64,000 nucleotides of DNA from Tenebrio molitor. Its lineage: Eukaryota; Arthropoda; Insecta; Coleoptera; Tenebrionidae. Below are positions 1 to 11,462 of the stretch, in pieces. Under the pieces are notes generated by a model. It was given only the letters and a program-made list of their open reading frames with translations. It searched no databases and was not told the origin of the DNA. The translations under genes and the position numbers were made by a program. Each line of letters begins with the position of its first letter. Position 1 is the stretch's first letter. The DNA is taken from positions 26,784,001 to 26,848,000 of the forward strand of contig NC_091049.1 of assembly GCF_963966145.1 (NCBI RefSeq), read 5' to 3'.

Positions 1-1738
1 CTAAATTTAGTAAAAAGAACTCTAGTTTTAATGTTTATGTTCTGTAAATTAGTTTTGGACCATTTTATAACACCGAAAGAATAGGTCAGTAATGGAACAG
101 CATATGTATTAACTGCTTTAATTAAATTATTACCGTTTAATTTTGATTTTAAAATAGATTTAATTCTTAAATAAAATTGCTTTTCTAAATTTTCTTTTAT
201 AATTGAGTGTTGAATATGATTTGATTGATTAATACCTAAATATTTATAAAATTCTCCTTTATTTAAATTTTTAATGATTTCTCCTTCTTGAGTTATATAT
301 TCTAAATGTTCGTAATGACCGCGACATATTGATTGCATTTTACACTTATCAATACTAAAACTCATCCCAATATCATTTGAGAAATTTTCAGTTATTGTTA
401 GTAAAGATAAAATGTGATTCTTTTTTGATGCATAAAGTTTTATGTCATCCATATAAAGAAGGTGATTTAATTTGGATAGTGTGGTATTATTAAGTCTAAT
501 ATTGAAACCATATCCAGTGCTATTTAATAGATTTGTCAAAGGATTGATGGCTAGACAAAACCATAAAGGACTTAAAGAATCTCCTTGATAAATTCTCCGT
601 TTAATTTGAATAGGCTCGGATTTTAATTTAGTATTGTTTATTGATAAATTTAAAGTAGTTCTCCAAAATGTCATAACATGAGATAAAAAGTTAATCAAAT
701 CCAAATTAATTTTATAAATTTTAAGAATTTTAATTAACCATGAATGTGGTACTGAATCATAGGCTTTTTTGTAGTCTATGAATGCGGTATAAATATTTCT
801 ATTATTTTTTCTAGCTTGTTCCATTATTACCGTATCTATTATGAGTTGTTCTTTACAACCAAAACACTCTTTAACACAACCTTTTTGTTCTTCATTAAGT
901 ATATTTAATTTTTGACAATGGTCGTAAATTATTACTTTAATGCAAGATGTCATAATTTTATAAATTGTAGGTAGACATGTGATTGGCCTATATTTTGATG
1001 GATTCTTAGTATCGGAATCTTTTGGTTTCAGATATGTTATACCATGGGCCAAAAACTCTGGAAATGTGTTAGGTTCCCTAATAAATCCGTTAAAGTGATC
1101 AAGTAAGCATTCATGAATACAAGTAAATTTTTTTAACCAAAAGTTATGAATTTGGTCACCTCCGGGGGATTTCCAATTATGTGAACTATTAATATTTTTA
1201 ACTAAAATTTCAAGGCTAATTTGAATATGATGTCGATTATTACTATCTGGTATATCATTTTCTAAATGAGGAATCCATTCTGCCTGATTATTAAATTGAA
1301 CTTCATTTGACCATATGTTTGACCAGAATTTTTTAATTTCGTTTATATTTGGTGTACCATTATTAGTTTGAGTTTTATTATCTGTTAAATTTTTGTAAAA
1401 CAACTTTTCATTATTTCTAAATAGTTTGTTTTCAAATTTCCATTGTTTATTATTTTTATATCTTTTGAGTCGTTAAGAATAAATATGTAACTTCTGTAAT
1501 AAAGTGTCTTTGATTTCTATTAATGTTTTATTATATTCATTATATTTTAAACAATGTATTCGGTTGTTATTTAAAATGGATTGAATACAATTATTTAGAT
1601 GATTAGAATTTATACCCTTTAAATATTGAGTTATTCTACCTAAATCTCGTCTGATATTATTAATACGTTTATTTAGTCTTTGTTCCCATTTTGGTAATTC
1701 TTTCGTTTTAAATAAATATTTTTTAATTAAATACAATT
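1..1738 (-). mobile_element. R4/Dong-like non-LTR retrotransposon, runs off left edge
   Basis: On the minus strand one reading frame is open from about 1736 down to base 1, broken by a single TAA at 1471-1473. It holds reverse transcriptase blocks in order: YRPITCLPTIYKI, the catalytic block IDYKKAYDSVPH, QGDSLSPLWFCLAINPL and the YMDD box (about 440-455). The N-terminal 87 codons lie before the stop and end in HIYS; the frame then resumes with RLKRYKNN. A near-identical but 5'-truncated copy lies at 18311-19890, and 3' ends with a PD..D restriction-like endonuclease domain occur at 20.1-20.8 and 23.4-23.9 kb. That domain places the family in the R4/Dong group rather than among LINEs with an APE-type endonuclease. 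The 5' boundary at about 1722-1738 joins AT-rich odorant receptor flank. Only the single stop and the window edge prevent calling it intact. Confidence 0.85.
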
Positions 1739-2300
1739 ATTCCACGGTGGTCGATCATTTTTAAAAATTATCAAAGCACTTCTGTGACACCTAATGTCTT
1801 TTGATTCTATGTCGCATTTAATAAATAGTGAAGCACCTTTCAAAAACATTTAGACGATTGGATTATTCTTTTCACATGAAATTTGAAACAAAATACATTT
1901 TCACTATAGTATCTTAGCATAAATGAAGTTTATCACAGTTTGTTTATTTATTTAATAATTAAATTAAATTAAACTTGTAGAAATGGGTACCTATTGGTTT
2001 TGTTTGGGACAAAAATACATATATTGAAAAAGTTCTGTTATTTCTTTGCCCTGCTAAATATAAAGAATTAAAGATCTCCGAAAAAATGCCAATGCCAATG
2101 CCAGTTACTTTCTTTTCTTGCCAACCTAACGTAACTGGTATTTTTGTATCATCTGTGACTTTGTGTGGTGGTTCTCGAGTGCTCTGCGCACCACACTACA
2201 GAGTTTTCAAAATGACGGCAAGATAAAGTAAAGATCCCATAAATTTGAAAAGAGAAATGTGAAACAAACTATAATGAGCTCAGAAATAAAAGTCGAATAA
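1739..2300. repeat. OR downstream flank, inverted copy of 57770-58330
   Basis: Non-coding AT-rich sequence that matches, in reverse orientation and with small indels, the stretch immediately downstream of OR-11 at 57770-58330. Part of it (about 1740-1865) also matches 8990-9125 downstream of OR-2. It is therefore 3' flank of an OR duplication unit whose gene body lies left of the LINE or was lost. No reading frame is supported. Confidence 0.7.
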
Positions 2301-2369
2301 GGTGTCATTTATTTTACTGATTCTTCACTCTTCTGGGAGAGTTGAGAATGCTCCAGTCAGACAACGGGA

Positions 2370-2720
2370 CAAAGTTTGTCAACAATAGGAAACCCGACAA
2401 ATAGTTAACCGCACAGAAGAACGTGTTTTGGCGATGGTAAATTTGGACCCAACATACAGTTCAAGATAAATTACCCTTCAAGTAGGTTTATGTAAATCGT
2501 AGATACGGAATATCCTCAGGAAGTACTAACATCATTCCTAAAAGACACAGTGTCATCGAGAGATTGTTGCTGTTGACGAAGAATGTAGGAGTGCATTCTG
2601 TTATGAAATGCAGGAGTGTGCTAACAATGATCGTCGTTTTCTGTGGGCAATTTGCTTCACAGACGAATAGACTTTTACACTAAATAACTATGTTTTAATG
2701 AAATGAAGAATCATAATTCA
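2370..2720 (+). pseudogene. Decayed Tc1/mariner-like transposase fragment
   Basis: Interrupted frames read like a Tc1/mariner transposase: a helix-turn-helix part (RTEERVLAMVNLDPTYSSR, then a stop, then ITLQVGLCKS), and further on an FLWAICFTDE block corresponding to the first catalytic Asp region (FTDE followed by TFTLNN). Several stops and frameshifts are present and no terminal repeats were found. Assignment rests on motif resemblance only. Confidence 0.5.
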
Positions 2721-3587
2721 TGGCGTAGGAAGACTGGACTGGTCAAATGAATATGTTTTATTTGCAATTTCAAACATAATGCGATAGGTGGACAACAGTG
2801 GAATGGTGAAAATGTTTTTTTTCTAACACTAATATCTTATACTGTTTCTGTGGTGCATTTGAGCTCACACCTTATGTTTCCCATAAAATACGCTTTTCTC
2901 TATAAGACACGTCGTCAATAGCATCGTATCTTATAGAGTCATAAAATACGCTCACACATATTATTTAAATAACATTTTATTCATCATTTTTACAGTAATT
3001 ATCACAAAAGTGAAAAGTACAATTGTTGAATTGGAACTGCCACATTAGCTTCGTGCTCTTGTTCCTAACATCTTCTTTTTTAACTTCTGCTGTTTCATCC
3101 AATGCAAGCGGCCGGCCATCAAAAACTAGCAATCTTTACATTTTCTTCAAATGATTCTTGCCGTAATGTAAATTAACTTTTAATGAAGTTCTACACACTT
3201 ACCTCATATCAAGAAAAGCCAAAATGACACCTTCCGTTACCTCTGTGATGATATGATATTGTTCCGGCCTTGAAACGAAACATATACCTTTTCGAATGCA
3301 CTTTTAGACTTCATTGGTAACAAAATGCCCCTTTTTTCTTATTTCTTCTAGAACGTTTTGGCACATTTCAACGATGAAGATTGTTTTTTTTCAAATTTGT
3401 TGATATTATTACCATAGTACCCACGGCAATCTTTTAGAATAAAGAAAACTGTTTAATATTGTATATAATCAGATATTTTCCTCATTATTCTATTTTTCTT
3501 AAATGATAACTTTTAATAGACATCTACTTGTACAGAATGATGATGTTGATAATTAACAGTAATTATTTAAATTACTGTAATTACATA
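2721..3587. other. Intergenic, no gene seen
   Basis: AT-rich sequence with short mixed direct and inverted repeats around 2885-2950, where a CATAAAATACGC motif occurs twice around a TCTATAAGA/TCTTATAGA pair. No supported coding region. Confidence 0.5.
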
Positions 3588-3861
3588 TTGGGTGATTCAA
3601 AATGATTGTCGCCAAGTATGACAACTATGTACGAAAATGTATGTGGCAACTGTGTGGGTAGGGTACAGTTGACATTTCTTTGACAGTTCATAGGCGTGCA
3701 ATTTTGAAAGTTGTCAAATCAATGTGCAATGGAATTAAAAAAATCAAATGCATGCTTATGAAATGTCATACAAATATTAACTCTAACCCCTTCACATAGT
3801 TGCCACATACATTTTCGTACATAGTTGTCATACTTGGCGACAATCATTTTGAATCACCCAG
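3588..3861. mobile_element. MITE family A, copy 1
   Basis: A 274-bp element with inverted termini of about 70 bp, starting TTGGGTGATTCAAAATGATT on the left and CTGGGTGATTCAAAATGATT on the right (read inward), flanked by TA on both sides. The TA duplication and terminal sequence indicate a Tc1/mariner-type non-autonomous element. Other copies lie at 10376-10649 and 24885-25392. Confidence 0.9.
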
Positions 3862-3935
3862 TACATTCTTCTGCTCTATAAATAATAACAGAAGCATTTA
3901 TTTCTATTACGTGTCCCAAAGCGTTTTATTCTATA

Positions 3936-3970
3936 TATTATTATTATTATTTATATTATTATTATTATTA
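3936..3970. repeat. (ATT)n microsatellite
   Basis: Imperfect ATT/TTA trinucleotide run with one interruption. It lies between MITE-A copy 1 and the OR-1psi upstream block. Confidence 0.8.
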
Positions 3971-4218
3971 AAAGCACTGAAACAATAACTTCTGTAAAAT
4001 TAGCCCAACAGGGACTTCACGAAAACAGTTTTTACAACAAAACGTGGATCAACAAAATTCCAAACAAAAGAGGTTATGTTGTTAGGCGTTGCGTGTTTGT
4101 GATTGGTTTACTGATTTTAGGTTAATCAGTGATACCAACACATAATGCATTAAGCATGAACTTTTCCAGAAGTTTAACAGATTAAAAAAACTTTCAGTAC
4201 AATATATTTGCTCCATCG

Positions 4219-4330
4219 ACAAACTTGCAAAACATTTACTTTGCTCACTAGTGAGAAAATATTATTTCCTCACTAGTGATTGAATTGCCATCTTTGCTCA
4301 GTGTTTTCAGTGAGCAAAATCCACGAAAAT
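4219..4330. repeat. Short repeat shared with 32355-32420
   Basis: Contains TTGCTCACTAGTGAG-type palindromes and a segment (GATTGAATTGCCATCTTTGC) that recurs in reverse orientation at about 32380-32410. Probably the end of a small foldback element; boundaries were not resolved. Confidence 0.5.
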
Positions 4331-4370
4331 TCAATGATCATGAAAAAATTAATATTCTAGATTGTAGCCA

Positions 4371-4450
4371 TTGATTTGTCCGTTGTAGACACGTTAGTCA
4401 GACTATTAACTGGAATATTTAGTATTTTATCGTATCGATTGTAATACTCC
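4371..4450 (+). promoter_or_regulatory. OR upstream conserved block (orphan copy)
   Basis: Matches the block found upstream of OR-2, OR-4, OR-10 and OR-11: TTGATTTGTCC, then a GTTAGTCAGACTATTAACT core, GGAATATTTAGTATTTTA and a degenerate ATCGATTG. Here it is followed within about 90 bp by an OR exon-6 remnant, so the gene between was deleted. Confidence 0.6.
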
Positions 4451-4541
4451 TATGTATATAATAAATAATGATGATGCTAATCAATGTGGTAACTAGAATA
4501 ATTTAGATTTTCTGCAACAACCTTAATTTAAACATTTTCAG

Positions 4542-4660
4542 AGCGGTTGCAATTTTGACACTTTGACGAAATGTTCCTGGTACAACTGGAATAAAAGAAA
4601 CAACACGGTTTTACACATTTTCACGACAAATTGCTTAAAACCATTTGCGATCACTTTTGC
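4542..4660 (+). pseudogene. OR-1psi: odorant receptor exon 6 remnant
   Basis: After an intact acceptor (TTTTCAG, ending 4541) the sequence reads SGCNFDTLTKCSWYNWNK and continues to CLKPFAITFA, nearly identical to exon 6 of OR-2 (7332-7484). Homology stops at 4660 and exon 7 is absent. Exons 1-5 are also missing: only about 90 bp separates this fragment from the conserved upstream block at 4371-4450. It is a deletion product of one MNRV-class unit and cannot encode a receptor. Confidence 0.85.
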
Positions 4661-5875
4661 GAGATTACGACATTCGCTGCAGTCGTGTGTGTAAACTCCG
4701 AATAAAAAATGTAGTGCTTTAAACACGTGTCGCATAAATAACTAATTTTGTGCTTGAAAATTGTGAAACCTCGTGTCGTAAAGTATGTAAACAATGTAGT
4801 TTAAGTAAGTTTTGTCATGAACTAATTAATAAGTTGGTACTCGTTCCACTAATAAATCAAATCAATAAATCAAACATTGCGTTTCTTTGGGAAATAATAA
4901 TAATAATCATCATCAAAGTGCTTAGGCGGAAAATTTCACCTTTCCCATACCTTAGGTAAATAACTATTTTATAACTGTGTAAGTACTGTTTCAAAGACCC
5001 ATTCTCAATATGTATTACTTTTAACAGATACATAGTTCAAGTATTCGATTTTTTTTTTGAAATGCTGATTATTTTTTTAACAATACACCACTATGGTGCA
5101 AGAAGTTTATTCTTTCGTTCGAGAATGACATCATAAGTTGCCATCACATATCATCACCATTACAAACTTCTAAACTGAAAGAATTAAAATTTGTCTTTTC
5201 TATGACAGTCCCAGTCGCTCGGTCACTCTTGGTTGGAACTGATTGAAATAATTTTGTAATAAATAGTGTTTCAGAAATAAACTGTTGTGAAAAAACAATT
5301 TAATCGTAAACTGTAAACGAAAATTGAGCTCTTGGAAAGTGTTGATTTGAGGAAAAGAATAATCGCATAATACAGCGTGATTCACAAATAAGTTTGGAAA
5401 AACATGTGGAGTGTCCTTGGCTCAAAATAATTCGGCGTAAATGACAATTGGAGGGAAATCAAAAGGATGGAAATTACTCTACATCCTTGTATTTTCGACG
5501 CCTATGAATGGGAAAAATTAGTCCGAATTTGTTCACTTCATTAGCAACCATTGTTACATCAATTTCACAATAAAGTCCTAGGTGCAAGCACACTGCTTTG
5601 TAAATGTTTCTATGGAAATTATCGAGAGAAGTTTGTAACTGACGGGCATCTTTTACCTTTGAATATTATTGTTGCTAAACTAACAAGATAATCAGGTAAT
5701 CACCTTTAACTCAGCAGCGTACTAGCAATTTTGACCAAATTTGCAATCAGTTGTATCTCTTTTACAAGATTTTTTTTTTGTCTATGGCTTTTTCTGGTCA
5801 TCACCAATTACTGCATTTTTTTCAAAATTATTTCAGAATCACCCTAAAAAAGGAAAAATTAATATTTTACGGTTT
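4661..5875. other. Intergenic; distal upstream flank of OR-2
   Basis: No gene seen. About 4970-5380 matches the region about 550-850 bp upstream of OR-10 (51100-51420), and 5230-5370 also matches 15950-16080 upstream of OR-4 and, inverted, 60400-60500 beyond OR-11. The duplication units therefore include at least 0.9 kb of 5' sequence. Confidence 0.6.
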
Positions 5876-5877
5876 AT

Positions 5878-5965
5878 TTATTTATTTGTCCGTTATATAC
5901 GAGTACACATTAGCCAGACTATTAACTGGAATATTTAGTATTTTTTCCAATCGATTGGTATAATA
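5878..5965 (+). promoter_or_regulatory. OR-2 upstream conserved block
   Basis: Conserved block ending in the perfect 12-bp palindrome CCAATCGATTGG (5947-5958), 151 bp before the OR-2 ATG. In OR-4, OR-10 and OR-11 the same block lies 403-406 bp before the ATG, so OR-2 has lost about 250 bp between block and gene, including the putative leader exon. A regulatory role is inferred from conservation only. Confidence 0.5.
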
Positions 5966-6108
5966 CCTCCGTAACACATATTTTTTCTATTATTAGTAGG
6001 TAAGCGATGCATGCACGTAACTATTTATAACTCAATATTATCTTCATTATATTGTTGAATTTGCAATTTTAGAGAAAACCTTCTGTCGAATTTTACTGAA
6101 TCACGAAA

Positions 6109-7611
6109 ATGAATCGAGTAACTCCTTTCAATGGTAAGTTTTTCACAACACTTGTTGTTCATTAGAGATGATCAACTGCAGAGTCCGATGATCCATTTGT
6201 GGGATTGAAAAAAGTATTTTTCGAGTTCGGCTACCACAAGTTTACAAAGATTTTCAACGCTTGTGTGAGCTTAGTTAATTGCTGTGGTATGTTGCTCTGT
6301 CTCCATTATTTAATAGAGAATTTCGACAAAGATTTGATTATAAGATATTCACCGTCAATGATCGTTTACATTTACGTAAGTAAAAAATATTAATTTGCTT
6401 CATTGCACTTTTCAATTTGTGCAATTCCAACTATAGATGGTAATAACGATGTTTACCTCCATGGTTCTCGAAAAAAAGGCTCATTATTTAGCCAGCGAAC
6501 AGAAGCGTCTCTTTTGGTCCATCGACAGCGCTGGCCCTCAAGCACGTCTTTTGATTTTGAAGAATGCTTCACTAATTAATCGCTTCACCTATCTTATTTA
6601 CGGAATTTCAGTTGCTTGGAGCATTGTCTTGTTACCGGTTTTTGGCAGTCACAGAGAATGGATGATGTCTGAATACATTTTTGACCGATATTTCGGTTCA
6701 ATTTCAAAAATTTTGTACCATGTAACATTTTCTTTTGCACCTTTCTTTATTTACACATCAGTTCGTCACTGTGGCAGCTTGTTTTACACCATACTGCAGT
6801 TGTACTTGCAAATGTTTTTGATCAATCAACACATTTTGCAAATTTGCGATGATAAGACCGTTCTTGAGAAACTGACGTTTGAACAACGTGTCCGACACGA
6901 GAACGCAACATTCAAAAAGTTGTCTTTATGCATCGACCATCATGTTGTGATAGCAAGGTAGAGTGACAACACAAATTCTAGATAGTCTTTGCAAGAATTA
7001 TGTTTGTAGATTAACAAAAGAAGTAGTGGAAATGGTGAGATCTGTGATGGCAATTTTTTTGCTTTTAGGTGTCTTAAGTTGCATCTCTGCGTTGTACTTC
7101 ATATCTTATGTACGTTTCATTTAGTTAGAGACATAGACAACAGATCAAGAAGATCGTTAATGTTTCAGATTTATGCGGACGCGAGCAACATTTTGAAGAT
7201 TCGGTTATGTTTCGGGGTTATGTTTAACGTTATTGTTGTTGCCACTTTTTGTCACGCTGGTCAGATTCTAATCGATCAGGTATCTAGAAAATTAAACTTT
7301 TCTATATCAACCTTAATCGAAATATTTTCAGAGTAGTTGCAATTTTGACACTTTGACGAAATGTTCCTGGTACAACTGGAATAAGAGAAACAAGACGGTT
7401 TTACACATTTTCATGACGAATTGCTTAAAACCATTTGCGATCACTTTTGCTGGAATAGTTTTAGACTATAAAATGGCCATTGCTGTAAGAAAATATGTAT
7501 TTATAAGATAATCTGCTCTAATTTGTACAATTTATGTTTTTGTAGATGTTTCGTACAGCTTGCAGTTACGCTCTGGTTTTCTACAACTTACAAAAATCCA
7601 CTCGACCTTGA
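6109..7611 (+). CDS. OR-2: odorant receptor (7tm_6), intact, 7 exons
   Basis: Odorant-gated receptor subunit expected in olfactory neuron dendrites with the Orco co-receptor (family knowledge). Exons: 6109-6133, 6182-6375, 6437-6957, 7010-7109, 7169-7279, 7332-7484, 7546-7611; all introns are GT-AG and the frame is open for 389 residues, the usual OR length. The protein begins MNRVTPFN. Hydrophobic spans lie near residues 31-53, 62-85, 122-142, 163-203, 258-282, 293-312 and the C-terminus, where VLHIFMTNCLKPFAIT and SYALVFYNLQK resemble the conserved OR TM7 region. The ATG was chosen because five sister copies share MNRV-PF and the same phase-1 donor. Ligand unknown. A gustatory receptor is less likely because the TYhhhhhQF ending is absent. 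Confidence 0.88.
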
Positions 7612-7697
7612 AAGATCCAATTATGTCATATTGCAAAATTGTTGTTTCTGGTTTACCTAATAGTTATTTACATAATTAGTAAATTAGTAATTAGTAA

Positions 7698-8085
7698 AAT
7701 ATTTTTATCCACAATTACCTTATAATTGAAGTTTTATCCATACTTATGAACCGTATAAAGTAACACTTTATCTACTAGTGGAATAATGAAATCACTTTAT
7801 TCCATTAGTGGAATAATGAAAAAATACAATCTTAAATCAATCGGAACAGGATCACTTTCTTCCATTTTCACCAACTTGCACAGCGTTTTGTACAAATGGA
7901 GTCGATAAACAATCAAAAATAAATAGCGACTATTCAACACCTCCCATGTTTTTTAGTTAATTTCAATGATTTTTGAGGTGACATCCGCTGTCAGAGTGTA
8001 ATGTCAAATCATTTTTTGATGACATGAGATGAAATTTTGGCGATTCTGATTTTAAATCGCTGTAATTGTGGATAAAACGTTATAT
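7698..8085. repeat. Foldback element downstream of OR-2
   Basis: Bounded by TTTTTATCCACAATTACC on the left and its inverse (GTAATTGTGGATAAAA) on the right. Inside are direct ACTAGTGGAATAATGAAAT-type repeats (7778-7822). Probably a small non-autonomous DNA element; the target duplication was not resolved. Confidence 0.55.
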
Positions 8086-8092
8086 TGCATTC

Positions 8093-8191
8093 GTGTTTTA
8101 GTCGCATTTTATCCACTGAAGAATATTAAACGCTCGTGCGTTCGCACTCGCGGTTAAAAATTCTTGCGTGGATAAAATGCTATCTAAAACA
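8093..8191. repeat. Compact hairpin, about 100 bp
   Basis: GTGTTTTAG...CATTTTATCCAC on the left pairs with GTGGATAAAATG...CTAAAACAC on the right around a GC-rich loop (GCTCGTGCG/TTCGCACTCGCGG). A near-perfect foldback in otherwise AT-rich DNA. Confidence 0.65.
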
Positions 8192-8203
8192 CTTATACAA
8201 TAA

Positions 8204-8950
8204 ATAACTATTATCTAATCCCGTGGGATAAATGCCACTTATCCCACTCATTTGAGTGAAATAAGGAACTTCATTACCGGACGCATTTCATTACTCCACT
8301 CAGTGGGATATGTGAGCTTCATTACCCCACTCAGTGGGATAAGTAAGTTATTATTCCACTGAGTGGTGTAATGAAACTGGCGGAAATAAATAAGATTTAC
8401 CTTTTTTTAAAATTCGGGGCGGTCTTAGATAAAATTTTGTACATAACACGTGGGCTAAAGCATATTACAGGAAACTCGTGTGATTACAGATGAACTCGGG
8501 CTAACGCCCTCGTTATCTGCAATCTTCACACTCGAATCCTGTAATATTGCTTTTATCCCACTAATTGTGTAAATAACTATTATTTAATTTGGTGGGACAA
8601 ATGACACTTATCCCGTTCATTTTGTGTGGGATAAGAAGTTCTTTACGTGCGGTAAATTTCATTTCATTATGGCACTCTGTGGGAAGAATGAGTTTTATTA
8701 TCGCACTCAGTGGGATAAATGAATTTCATTACCGCACTCAGTGGGATAGGTAAGTTCTTATTTCACTGAGTGCGGTAATGAAACTCGTTTATCCTACTGG
8801 CGTAAATAAATAAGATTTACTTTATTTTTATTCGCGGCGGTCTTAGATAAAATATTGTAGATAACACGTGGGCTAAAGCATATTACAGCAAATTCGGATG
8901 ATTACAGATGCAATCTTCATACTCGAGTCCTGTAATATTGCTTTTGAATA
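8204..8950. repeat. Two tandem hairpin-rich units, period about 367 bp
   Basis: Unit 1 starts at about 8204 (AAATAACTATTATCTAATCC) and unit 2 at about 8571 with the same start. Each unit carries several copies of CACTCAGTGGGATA in both orientations and a long hairpin (GCATATTACAG... paired with ...CTGTAATATTGC). The organisation resembles satellite DNA or a palindromic mobile repeat. No coding potential. Confidence 0.75.
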
Positions 8951-8964
8951 TCTAAAAAAAATTC

Positions 8965-9125
8965 ACAGAATTATGTCTCACTGCAATTAAATACAATTAT
9001 ACGGTGGTCGATCATTTTTTTAAATTATCGAAGCACTTCTGTGACACCCAATGTCTTTTAATTCTATGTCGCATATAATAAATTGTAAACCACCTTCCCA
9101 AAACATTGGATTATTTTTTTATATG
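8965..9125. repeat. OR downstream flank copy
   Basis: Matches 1730-1865 directly and 58190-58340 in inverse orientation, including the segment GTCGCATATAATAAAT. It marks the end of the OR-2 duplication unit; the tandem hairpin units were inserted between OR-2 and this flank. Confidence 0.65.
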
Positions 9126-9838
9126 CTGTATACTTTTTAAATGATTTGAAAAATAGGTATTTTTATATTAAGGACGTGAAGTGAATGTTTTTGTGCCTGA
9201 AAAGGTCTTTTACGACGAGACCCAGGACGAGGCAGTAAAAGCCTCTGGCAACAACAGTTAGGACTAGATAAAGTAAATACAGAAAACGTTTTTAAGATCT
9301 TCTGTGTTTTTTATTGTGCAATTTTTCAGATTTTTACGAAATAACAATTGTCAAACTTTTTGACATTATACAACTGCCAACCCGGTAGGTTGTATTTTCC
9401 ATGTTCTCATTATGATTATTTATTGGTCAATATAAATTAAACAAACACATTTATCGGAAAAGTATAATACAGGGAAATGTTTTTTTACAGTAAATTAAAG
9501 TACCGTATAAACACTTTAATTTTAAAGTAACTGAGAAAAGAATAAATTAACGGTGTTCGCACATTTTTCCTGCACTCCATCAGACTTGGCTCCCACACTC
9601 CACTGGAAATTTTTGACATTGTTCGGAAAATCGCAGCCCCCTTGACCTAATTTAAGAAGCCGAAAAATTTATTACTGCGTTACTAATGAGTAAAGTGTTG
9701 CTAATGAGTACAGTGTTGCTAACCAGTAAAGTGGTACTTTTCTTTAATGATTTCTACCTAGTAAACTGACTGTTTTCCATTCAGTACACAAAAAAGACAC
9801 AAACCTGCTTCTAATTCAATTACAATAAAAAAAAATCT
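9126..9838. other. Intergenic, no gene seen
   Basis: AT-rich. About 9165-9245 (GTGAAGTGAATGTTTTTGTGC, then AGGTCTTTTACGACGAGA) resembles a foldback at 56925-57010 within the second arm of the inverted duplication. No supported coding region. Confidence 0.5.
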
Positions 9839-10330
9839 ATCCATTTTGAGAGGCAGTTCAAAGATAAAGTAAACAAAAGCTTTTCTAGATTTTGCTCTCT
9901 AATCTGAGTACCTGGTAATAAGTCACTGATGACTTATATTGATCACTAAACACATTACAAAGGGAATATTTACAGTGTTCGATTCAGTTTTCGTCGTTAA
10001 AAAAATCACTAAATAATTTTCTGTATCTAATATATTTTGGGAAACTGTTTTCTTGGGGACAGTTCGCTGGTTCGTTTTACATCAATAGCACTGTGCTGTC
10101 AGAATCTTTATTTGGTTTGAAAGTAAAACTTAACATTGCCACTACGCATTACCATCAAGACCTTCCAAACTGTTTTAATTACTAATTAAACCAACGGAGA
10201 ATTACAGAAAGAACCATGAAGTAAATCACCCCAATTAATAAATTAGTAACTATTAATTATATTTCGTAATAAATGTACCATTAGCACTGTTAATTAAGTC
10301 AGAATTTCATGTCCAAACAAATGATTTATT
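9839..10330. repeat. Orphan MTQVTS-class OR upstream flank
   Basis: Matches 46130-46530 upstream of OR-7 and, in its right half, 40540-40820 upstream of OR-6 (for example GTTCGATTCAGTTTTCGTCG and CAGTTCGCTGGTTCGTTTTA). No OR exon follows: a MITE-A starts 46 bp later and then a dead mariner. This appears to be the 5' part of another lost OR copy. On the minus strand a peptide ending KAFVYFI is readable both here and at 46040-46282. Confidence 0.65.
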
Positions 10331-10375
10331 TTCTTCCATTAAATTTGAAATCACAGTGAATCTCAAGCAGTTTTA

Positions 10376-10649
10376 TTGAGTGATTCAAAATGATTGTGAA
10401 TAAGTATTGCAACTATGTACGAAAATGTATGTGGCAACTGTGCGAATGGGATAGAGTTGACATTTGTATGACATTTCATAAGCGTGCATTTGATTTTTTT
10501 AATTCCATTACACATTGATTTGACAACTTTCAAAATTGCGCGACTGTGAACTATCAAAGAAATGTCAACTCTATCCTACCCACACAGTTGCCACATATAT
10601 TTTCGTACATAGTTGCCAGATTTATCCACAATTATTTTGAATCACCCAA
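10376..10649. mobile_element. MITE family A, copy 2
   Basis: Same family as 3588-3861; inverted termini of about 110 bp with mismatches (left begins TTGAGTGATTCAAAATGATT, right TTGGGTGATTCAAAATAATT), flanked by TA. More diverged than copy 1. Confidence 0.88.
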
Positions 10650-10830
10650 TATTTACATTTAGATTTCGATTGCAAGATCGATGTTCAAGTAAACAATCCG
10701 ACTCCAAGGGGTCGCGTTTTTTAAATTGTTTTTATGTTGTTCTAAAGACAATCCCTTTATGTTTATTTACTGCAAATCTCAAAAGAATCTGTGAAGTAAT
10801 TTGGATTTGACAAATATTTGACTCTAACAA

Positions 10831-11456
10831 TGTTTTCAATTATGGATAACAACGATATTCGACCGGTTATCAAATGTTTTCATTTGGAAGGAAAAACGGC
10901 AACAGAAATCAAATCAAGGTTGGATATTGTTCTTCGGGATTCATCACCTTCATTTTTGGAGCCATCGGTTTTTTGAGACTCCAAAGGAATTTTGCTAATT
11001 GATTATTATCTTTAGAAGGCGAGAACTATTAATGGCCAATACGACACAAGAAACTGAAAACAGGATTTCAGGAAAAACGCCCAGGAATGACCAAGAAAAA
11101 AGGGTTATTCTACCACGACAGTGCACCTGTTCATTCAAATGCAATTGGCGAACAAAAAATAACGGAATTGAGTTTCGAACTTCTTGCGCATCACCGTGTT
11201 CGCCAGATTTGGGTCCCCTGGACTTGAAAAAAAATTAACTGGAAAGAGATTTCAGCTGAATGAGGAGGTGATCAATGCGGTTAACACTAATTTTGAGGAT
11301 CTCGAAGAAAAACAGTGCCGGGAGGGAATCGAAAAGCTGGAGAAACTTTGGAGCAAGTGTTGAGCTTCGAGGGGATTATGTTGAAAAATAAAATGTAATT
11401 TAAATAAAATGTATGTTCTTTTCACTGTCATTCTGGAAATTTGTCAACCGACCCTC
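10831..11456 (+). pseudogene. Internally deleted mariner transposase
   Basis: The N-terminal helix-turn-helix part (MDNNDIRPVIKCFHLEGKTA) is followed by a deletion, then frames carrying the central and C-terminal transposase: KGILLIDY, KARTINGQYDT, VLFYHDSAPVHSNAIG (second catalytic Asp region), HRVRQIW in place of the PYSPDLAPSD block, and RESKSWRNFGASVELRGDYV/GIEKLEKLWSKC. This is the mariner (SETMAR-like) pattern. Several frameshifts and a missing central region make it non-functional. The right end is probably the CCGACCCTCGTA at 11445-11456; the left terminus was not found. Confidence 0.8.
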
Positions 11457-11462
11457 GTATTG

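Noticed and set aside
6109..7611. Gustatory receptor instead of odorant receptor
   Set aside because: The C-terminus lacks the TYhhhhhQF signature and shows OR-like TM7 sequence and terminal short exon pattern.
8204..8950. CRISPR-like array of short repeats
   Set aside because: Repeats are inverted and irregularly spaced, within an insect genome; there are no uniform spacers.
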